A stretch of DNA of 64,000 bases, from contig PZPK01000008.1 in NCBI GenBank assembly GCA_006212045.1, positions 62,001-126,000 on the forward strand. The letters are read 5' to 3'. Position 1 is the stretch's first letter. The number at the start of each line of letters is the position of its first letter. The stretch is from Oleiphilus sp. (GTDB taxonomy: Bacteria; Pseudomonadota; Gammaproteobacteria; Pseudomonadales; Oleiphilaceae). The notes below the pieces were generated by a model. The model ran no database searches. It was not told the origin of the DNA and worked only from the letters and a program-made list of their open reading frames with translations. This document shows positions 60,049-64,000 of this stretch, one piece after another. Both the position numbers and the translations under genes were made by a program.

Positions 60049-60066
60049 TGATCACTATAGTTATCA
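60049..60066. promoter_or_regulatory. hipBA operator-like palindrome 1
   Basis: TGATCACTATAGTTATCA, a nearly perfect palindrome ending five bases before the hipB ATG. Reference copy of a four-copy set. Confidence 0.65.
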
Positions 60067-60079
60067 TTTCATGCATTTA

Positions 60080-60097
60080 TGATCACCATAGCATCCA
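60080..60097. promoter_or_regulatory. hipBA operator-like site 2
   Basis: TGATCACCATAGCATCCA, a degenerate copy 31 bp upstream of site 1; the left half is best kept. Confidence 0.5.
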
Positions 60098-60119
60098 CAC
60101 CTCGAACTGTAAACATTAA

Positions 60120-60137
60120 TGGACACTACAGTTACCA
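60120..60137. promoter_or_regulatory. hipBA operator-like site 3
   Basis: TGGACACTACAGTTACCA, 40 bp upstream of site 2; symmetric like site 1 with matched changes in both arms (TGGACAC-type and GTTACCA). Confidence 0.55.
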
Positions 60138-60150
60138 TTTTTGATTTATA

Positions 60151-60168
60151 TGATAACTATAATGCCCA
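60151..60168. promoter_or_regulatory. hipBA operator-like site 4
   Basis: TGATAACTATAATGCCCA, 31 bp upstream of site 3; the left half matches the inverse of site 1 exactly. Confidence 0.5.
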
Positions 60169-60484
60169 CTCAAAATCAGGATTGATCACAAATCTTTGCA
60201 ATGCCAAAAGCTTTCCCGGCCGAAGGAACGTCAAACGAAAAAACATGCCATTGAGATTGATTACTCGCCCATTTTTCAGCCCTGAGCAGTGAGCGAGCGA
60301 TGAGACAACACAATGTAAACGCCGCCTCTGGAGCCTCATAAGACAAATCTTGTAAAACAAAGTCATACTTGTGAAACCTGCCGCTTCTAAGCTACTTGCG
60401 TTTAGGACTTAAATCATCGAATCTTAGTGCTTACTCGCAAAGTCGAAAACTCCATGCACCCACTCCAGGACAAAGACAAGACGT
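60169..60484. other. 316-bp spacer between the hip operators and tal
   Basis: No convincing gene. The only open frame (minus strand, ending at 60157) overlaps operator 4 and has no family features. The last 120 bases probably hold the tal promoter; no repeat or recombination site was seen. Confidence 0.45.
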
Positions 60485-61441
60485 ATGGCTAGCAAACTTT
60501 CCCAATTAAAAGAAATGACCACCGTTGTGGCGGATACGGGCGATATCGAAGCGATCAAAGCCTGGCAGCCTGTTGACGCGACCACTAACCCCTCCCTGCT
60601 GCTGAAAGCGGCGGCAATGCCACAGTATCAGGCCCTGATCGATCAGGCGGTTGCCTATGCCAAAGACAATGCTTCGGGCACTGATGCACAATGTGCGCTG
60701 GCCTGTGATCATCTGGCGGTTTCGATCGGTAAGGAAATTACCCAGGTGATTCCCGGTCGGGTATCGACCGAGGTGGATGCCCGCCTTTCATTTGATACCG
60801 CCGCGACCATCAACAAGGCCAAACAGCTGATCGCCATGTACGAAGAACAAGGCATTACGCGTGATCGGGTACTGATCAAGATCGCTTCAACCTGGGAAGG
60901 CATCAAGGCCGCTGAAACACTTGAAAGAGAAGGTATCAATTGCAATCTCACCTTGCTGTTCAGCTTTGCTCAGGCGGTGGCTGCTGCCGAAGCCGGCGCA
61001 TTTTTGATCTCACCCTTTGTTGGCCGCATTCTGGACTGGTATAAGGCGCACACCGGAAAAGACAGCTATCCGCCCGAAGAAGATCCGGGTGTACTTTCGG
61101 TTTCCGGAATTTACCACTACTATAAGTCGCATGGTTACGAGACCATCGTCATGGGCGCGAGCTTCCGGAATACCGGTGAAATCGAACAACTGGCCGGTTG
61201 TGACCGTCTGACCATCAGTCCGGACCTTCTGGCCGCGCTGGAAGAGGACACAGGGACACTGGCGCGCGTGCTAAGCCCTGGCGAGCTGGGCACCGAAGAG
61301 GTAACACCGCTATCGGAAAGCGGCTTCAGGTGGCAAATGAATGAAGATGCCATGGCAACTGAAAAACTTGCCGAAGGCATCCGCAAATTTGCCGGGGACC
61401 AGATCAAACTGGAACAACAAATGAGGGCGGCATTACATTGA
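60485..61441 (+). CDS. tal: Transaldolase
   Basis: Pentose-phosphate enzyme moving a dihydroxyacetone unit between sugar phosphates. 318 residues, the TalB-type length. [16 protein letters not shown] near 26-41, [13 protein letters not shown], and the Schiff-base lysine in [17 protein letters not shown] near 128-144. Its stop overlaps the start of the next gene in TTGA. Confidence 0.97.
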   Translation: MASKLSQLKEMTTVVADTGDIEAIKAWQPVDATTNPSLLLKAAAMPQYQALIDQAVAYAKDNASGTDAQCALACDHLAVSIGKEITQVIPGRVSTEVDARLSFDTAATINKAKQLIAMYEEQGITRDRVLIKIASTWEGIKAAETLEREGINCNLTLLFSFAQAVAAAEAGAFLISPFVGRILDWYKAHTGKDSYPPEEDPGVLSVSGIYHYYKSHGYETIVMGASFRNTGEIEQLAGCDRLTISPDLLAALEEDTGTLARVLSPGELGTEEVTPLSESGFRWQMNEDAMATEKLAEGIRKFAGDQIKLEQQMRAALH

Positions 61442-61887
61442 TAGAAAAACTCAAACAGCTGTTGCTTCCGGAAACCCAGGAAGCACCCGAAAATACCGAA
61501 GAAGCCATCCAGCTGGCCTGTCTGATCATGATGATCGAAACAGGCAAAGCCGATCACGACTTTGACGAAAAGGAACTGAATACGGTGCGTAAAGTCGCGC
61601 TGGATGTCTACGGGCTGGATGAGAACACCATCGACAAAATGATCATGGATGCCAAGCAGGCGGCAGATGACGCCACCTCTTTGTACGAGTTCACTTCCCT
61701 GATTAACGAAAATCTGGACGAGGAACAAAAGTACCGGGTCATCCAATCCATGTGGCGAGTTGCCTTCGCAGATGGTCAGATCGACCGTTACGAAGAGCAT
61801 ATTATTCGGCGTGCGGCAGACCTGCTTTACGTCGAGCACGCCCGTTTTATTGAAGCGAAGCTATCCGTCAAAGAAGCCTTGCCATAG
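61438..61887 (+). CDS. TerB-family protein
   Basis: 149-residue, acidic, helical protein of the TerB/DjlA-like group: [35 protein letters not shown] near 28-62 and [33 protein letters not shown] near 100-132, both carrying the acidic metal-binding pattern ([16 protein letters not shown]). Starts at a TTG overlapping tal, so it is probably coupled to it. The family is tied to tellurite and envelope stress but its action is unclear. Confidence 0.88.
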   Translation: MIEKLKQLLLPETQEAPENTEEAIQLACLIMMIETGKADHDFDEKELNTVRKVALDVYGLDENTIDKMIMDAKQAADDATSLYEFTSLINENLDEEQKYRVIQSMWRVAFADGQIDRYEEHIIRRAADLLYVEHARFIEAKLSVKEALP

Positions 61888-61896
61888 GCCGAGCCC

Positions 61897-62619
61897 ATGA
61901 TCATTGTCGGCCATCGGGGTGCCAGGAATGAAGCGCCCGAGAACACCATTGAGTCGTTCAGGCATGCCTACGAGCATGGCTGTGACCATTTTGAGTTGGA
62001 TGTCCAGTTATCCAGAGACCATCAACTGGTCGTCTTTCATGACACCTCCCTGAAACGCACGACCGGAAAACGTGGCAAGTTGTCTGACTACGATCTCGAT
62101 GAACTGACAAAACTCGATGCACGTCAAAACACCCCTGGCTGGCCGCAAGCCTGCCTGATTCCCTCACTGGAACAACTGCTCGATGCCCTGCCCGATGTCA
62201 AACACTGGCAGTTTGAGGTCAAGACCGACAGCCGCTTGCGATTGAAAATCGTTGCACAAAAACTGATACAGCTGATTAAAGCGCGTAAGCTCGATGGCAG
62301 GGCCACTTTGACCTCCTCCAACCGCTGGTTTCTGAAAACGGCGCGCGCTCAATGCGCCAAGGTTTCTCTGGGCGTGGTCGCGGAAAGCCGATTCTGGGAA
62401 CCGGTGACGGCTGCCATGAAACTGGAATGCGAATACCTGTGCCTGAGTGATCGCTTGGCGACACCGAAACGCATCTCGGACGCGCATGCAAAAGGTTTAA
62501 AGGTATCCGTCTGGACGATCAACGCGCCTGAGCGTATGACGGAATTGGCAGAGTTGGGGATATTCAGCATTATTACGGATGTGCCTTCCATGGCGCTTGC
62601 CCATCCGGGGACTCGGTAA
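61897..62619 (+). CDS. ugpQ: Glycerophosphodiester phosphodiesterase
   Basis: 240-residue cytosolic GDPD enzyme, with no signal peptide. HRGARNEAPENTIESFRHAYEHGCDHFELDVQLSRDHQLVVFHD near 5-48 holds the HRG and ELDV metal/catalytic residues; the barrel continues to WTINAPERMTELAELGIFSIITDVP. Releases glycerol-3-phosphate from deacylated phospholipids. Nine bases after the TerB-like gene. Confidence 0.93.
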   Translation: MIIVGHRGARNEAPENTIESFRHAYEHGCDHFELDVQLSRDHQLVVFHDTSLKRTTGKRGKLSDYDLDELTKLDARQNTPGWPQACLIPSLEQLLDALPDVKHWQFEVKTDSRLRLKIVAQKLIQLIKARKLDGRATLTSSNRWFLKTARAQCAKVSLGVVAESRFWEPVTAAMKLECEYLCLSDRLATPKRISDAHAKGLKVSVWTINAPERMTELAELGIFSIITDVPSMALAHPGTR

Positions 62620-62651
62620 CACAACAGGCATTCAGGCCCCTTGTGTTTCAA

Positions 62652-63605
62652 CTAGCTTGGGAACAGTTCGATCGGGTAGCGAATATTGGTCCGATCTGAT
62701 CCCGACTTATGACCAAAGTTGACCAGCAGTAGGCGATTACAGATTTTGGATTCCAGATCCGGTTCATTGATGGTGGAATCTTCCATCTTACAGCTCGACA
62801 CCGCACCATCTTCTTCAATGACCAACAGCGGTGTAATCACACCCTGTATCGACGGTTTCTTGCGCAGGGCACGGTTATAAATACGATAGATCGCTGACTT
62901 GTTGGCATCCATGGTACGACGAATATCTTCCGTAGATCGGGTAGCGACCATTTGTTCTGCCGCTTCTTCCTCGGCCACTGCGGCCACCACTTCTTCGACA
63001 TCGGCCAACTCTGTTGCCGAACGAGAGGCCAGAGACAGCTGCTGTGTTTCGGTCGTCAATTGCGTTTCATCCACGCCGGCACTGCGTGTTGTGGCCACAG
63101 CACGGGACGCCAGTTTGTCATCCACCTTACGCGCGATGGGTTTGGCGGTAACCGTTTTGGGTGTATCCAGTTTCACGGTATCTGCCAAGGCGCTGAGCTT
63201 GGACAATTGCGAGCTCATCGCCAGCAAACCTGACTTTTTGGCTTTTTCCCTTGCCGCCTTCACTTCTTCAGGCTTGGCCTTGATCTTGGGTTTAGGCTTT
63301 TTGGCAATTTTGGGCTTCGGTTTTGGCTTTGGTTTTTCCGCCACTTTCTTTTCAGGTTTCGGCTCGGGCTTTTTCTCTTCCTTTTTCTTGATAATCGGTT
63401 TGGGTGGCTCTTTTTTCTTCAGGACAACCTTGGCCAGTTGTGGAGGCAACTTCTCCATTTCCTCGCGTTTCTGCTCCGGGAGCTCGGTGATCGTAATCAT
63501 CACTGCGATCACCAGAAATACGGGGAGTACCACCGATACAGTGCGTACCAGACGGCTCACTTCTCCTTGTTCGGGACTCCATGCCAAGCCTTTGCGAACA
63601 AACAT
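62652..63605 (-). CDS. AgmX/PglI C-terminal domain protein, TonB-like
   Basis: About 317 residues from the ATG at 63605; two GTG codons just before it are alternatives, all after AGGAGG. One membrane helix near 23-43, a long Pro/Lys/Glu-rich spacer typical of TonB (about 58-120), a Ser/Ala/Val-rich middle, and a C-terminal TonB-like/AgmX domain (RTMDANKSAIYRIYNRALRKKPSIQGVITPLLVIEEDGAVSSCKMEDSTINEPDLESKI). Works with ExbBD-type proton-driven motors; its partner is the gene before it. Confidence 0.85.
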   Translation of the reverse strand: MFVRKGLAWSPEQGEVSRLVRTVSVVLPVFLVIAVMITITELPEQKREEMEKLPPQLAKVVLKKKEPPKPIIKKKEEKKPEPKPEKKVAEKPKPKPKPKIAKKPKPKIKAKPEEVKAAREKAKKSGLLAMSSQLSKLSALADTVKLDTPKTVTAKPIARKVDDKLASRAVATTRSAGVDETQLTTETQQLSLASRSATELADVEEVVAAVAEEEAAEQMVATRSTEDIRRTMDANKSAIYRIYNRALRKKPSIQGVITPLLVIEEDGAVSSCKMEDSTINEPDLESKICNRLLLVNFGHKSGSDRTNIRYPIELFPS

Positions 63606-63610
63606 CACCA

Positions 63611-64000
63611 CTAGGCCTCCTGTTCAACCTGTCGATTGACCGCCAGCGATATACTCGCGTAGCCGGCATCAACACACGTTGACATGATCTTTTTCAAGAG
63701 TTCATAAGGAATTTCTTTGTCGGCGACAATCGTAATCGGTCGCCCCTGCTCCGGTTCCGGTATTCGGGCGCGCGAAGCCTGATAATCCAGTTCTGCTTTT
63801 AACAGCGGCTCGACATCGCCTTCATGGGCACGCATCGCCGTCACTTTCACAATCGGACGACCGCCGACCAGAATATCCTCACCTGTCACAGCGAGTGAAA
63901 GGGAGTCTACCGGCATCTGATCCGCACTGGATACTGGCAACTTGATGCTTTTATCCTGATTCAGTACCTGCACGTCTGAAGAGGAATTGACCATCAGGAA
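63611..64000 (-). CDS. ExbD/TolR-family protein (5' end outside the window)
   Basis: The frame continues past 64000, so only the C-terminal part is seen. The visible start FLMVNSSSDVQV is the end of the ExbD membrane segment, followed by a periplasmic domain (SLAVTGEDILVGGRPIV, RPITIVADKEIPYELLKKIMSTCVDAGYASISLAV). Longer inserts than usual separate the strands. Its stop lies within the start region of the AgmX-like gene, so the two are coupled; more motor genes probably precede it. Confidence 0.88.
   Translation of the reverse strand, partial: FLMVNSSSDVQVLNQDKSIKLPVSSADQMPVDSLSLAVTGEDILVGGRPIVKVTAMRAHEGDVEPLLKAELDYQASRARIPEPEQGRPITIVADKEIPYELLKKIMSTCVDAGYASISLAVNRQVEQEA

Noticed and set aside
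60157-60366. 69-residue open frame upstream of tal
   Set aside because: Overlaps a hip operator, no ribosome-binding site, no family similarity recognised.
56493-60484. Prophage or integrative element at dusA
   Set aside because: No integrase, phage gene or flanking direct repeat was found, and the islet is at the 3' side of dusA.

Overview
The window is a gene-dense stretch of a Gram-negative gammaproteobacterial chromosome. Support for this comes from the LPS-export block (kdsD-kdsC-lptCAB) next to rpoN-hpf-ptsN-rapZ-npr, an mlaFEDCB-ibaG-murA-hisGDC gene order, a short-form HisG, zapE/zapG, and a Pseudomonas-type fumC. The mix (RND pump, c-di-GMP proteins, hybrid kinases) suggests a free-living member of the Pseudomonas/Oceanospirillales side of the class; that placement is inference. 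Nearly all ORFs are intact and no rRNA, tRNA or CRISPR array was seen.

Layout: (1) 0.2-9.5 kb: queG, an MBL-like protein, HD-GYP and PilZ c-di-GMP proteins, a TorS-like hybrid kinase divergent from a periplasmic binding protein. (2) 9.6-15.0 kb: the SAM cycle, with an ArsR-methyltransferase regulator (SahR type), metK, ahcY and metF. The two spacers metK-ahcY and ahcY-metF each carry a pair of the same 19-bp inverted repeat; the first pair encloses a four-helix-bundle (IVP/S23-type) gene, the second encloses no gene. (3) 15.4-28.2 kb: LysR regulator, SEC-C/prolyl-hydroxylase-like fusion, rsmE, RND adaptor and pump, CHASE-type hybrid kinase, fumC, small secreted protein. (4) 28.3-35.7 kb: zapE, zapG, Nif3-like gene, hisC, hisD, hisG, murA, ibaG. 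(5) 35.9-39.1 kb: mlaBCDEF, divergent from (6) 39.3-47.6 kb: yrbG-kdsD-kdsC-lptC-lptA-lptB, rpoN, hpf, ptsN, rapZ, npr. (7) 47.9-56.5 kb: mgtE, darP, OmpA-like lipoprotein, unknown lipoprotein, arfB, two DEAD-box helicases, VF530-type gene, dusA. (8) 56.5-60.2 kb: an accessory islet with an orphan PoNe-immunity-like gene, a collapsed higBA module and an intact hipBA module preceded by four phased operators. (9) 60.5-64 kb: tal, a TerB-like gene, a phosphodiesterase, and a TonB/AgmX-like plus ExbD-like pair cut by the window end.

The best candidates for something undescribed are the repeat-bounded IVP element in the SAM-cycle operon, including a hairpin that holds the IVP ribosome-binding site in its loop, and the islet between dusA and tal.
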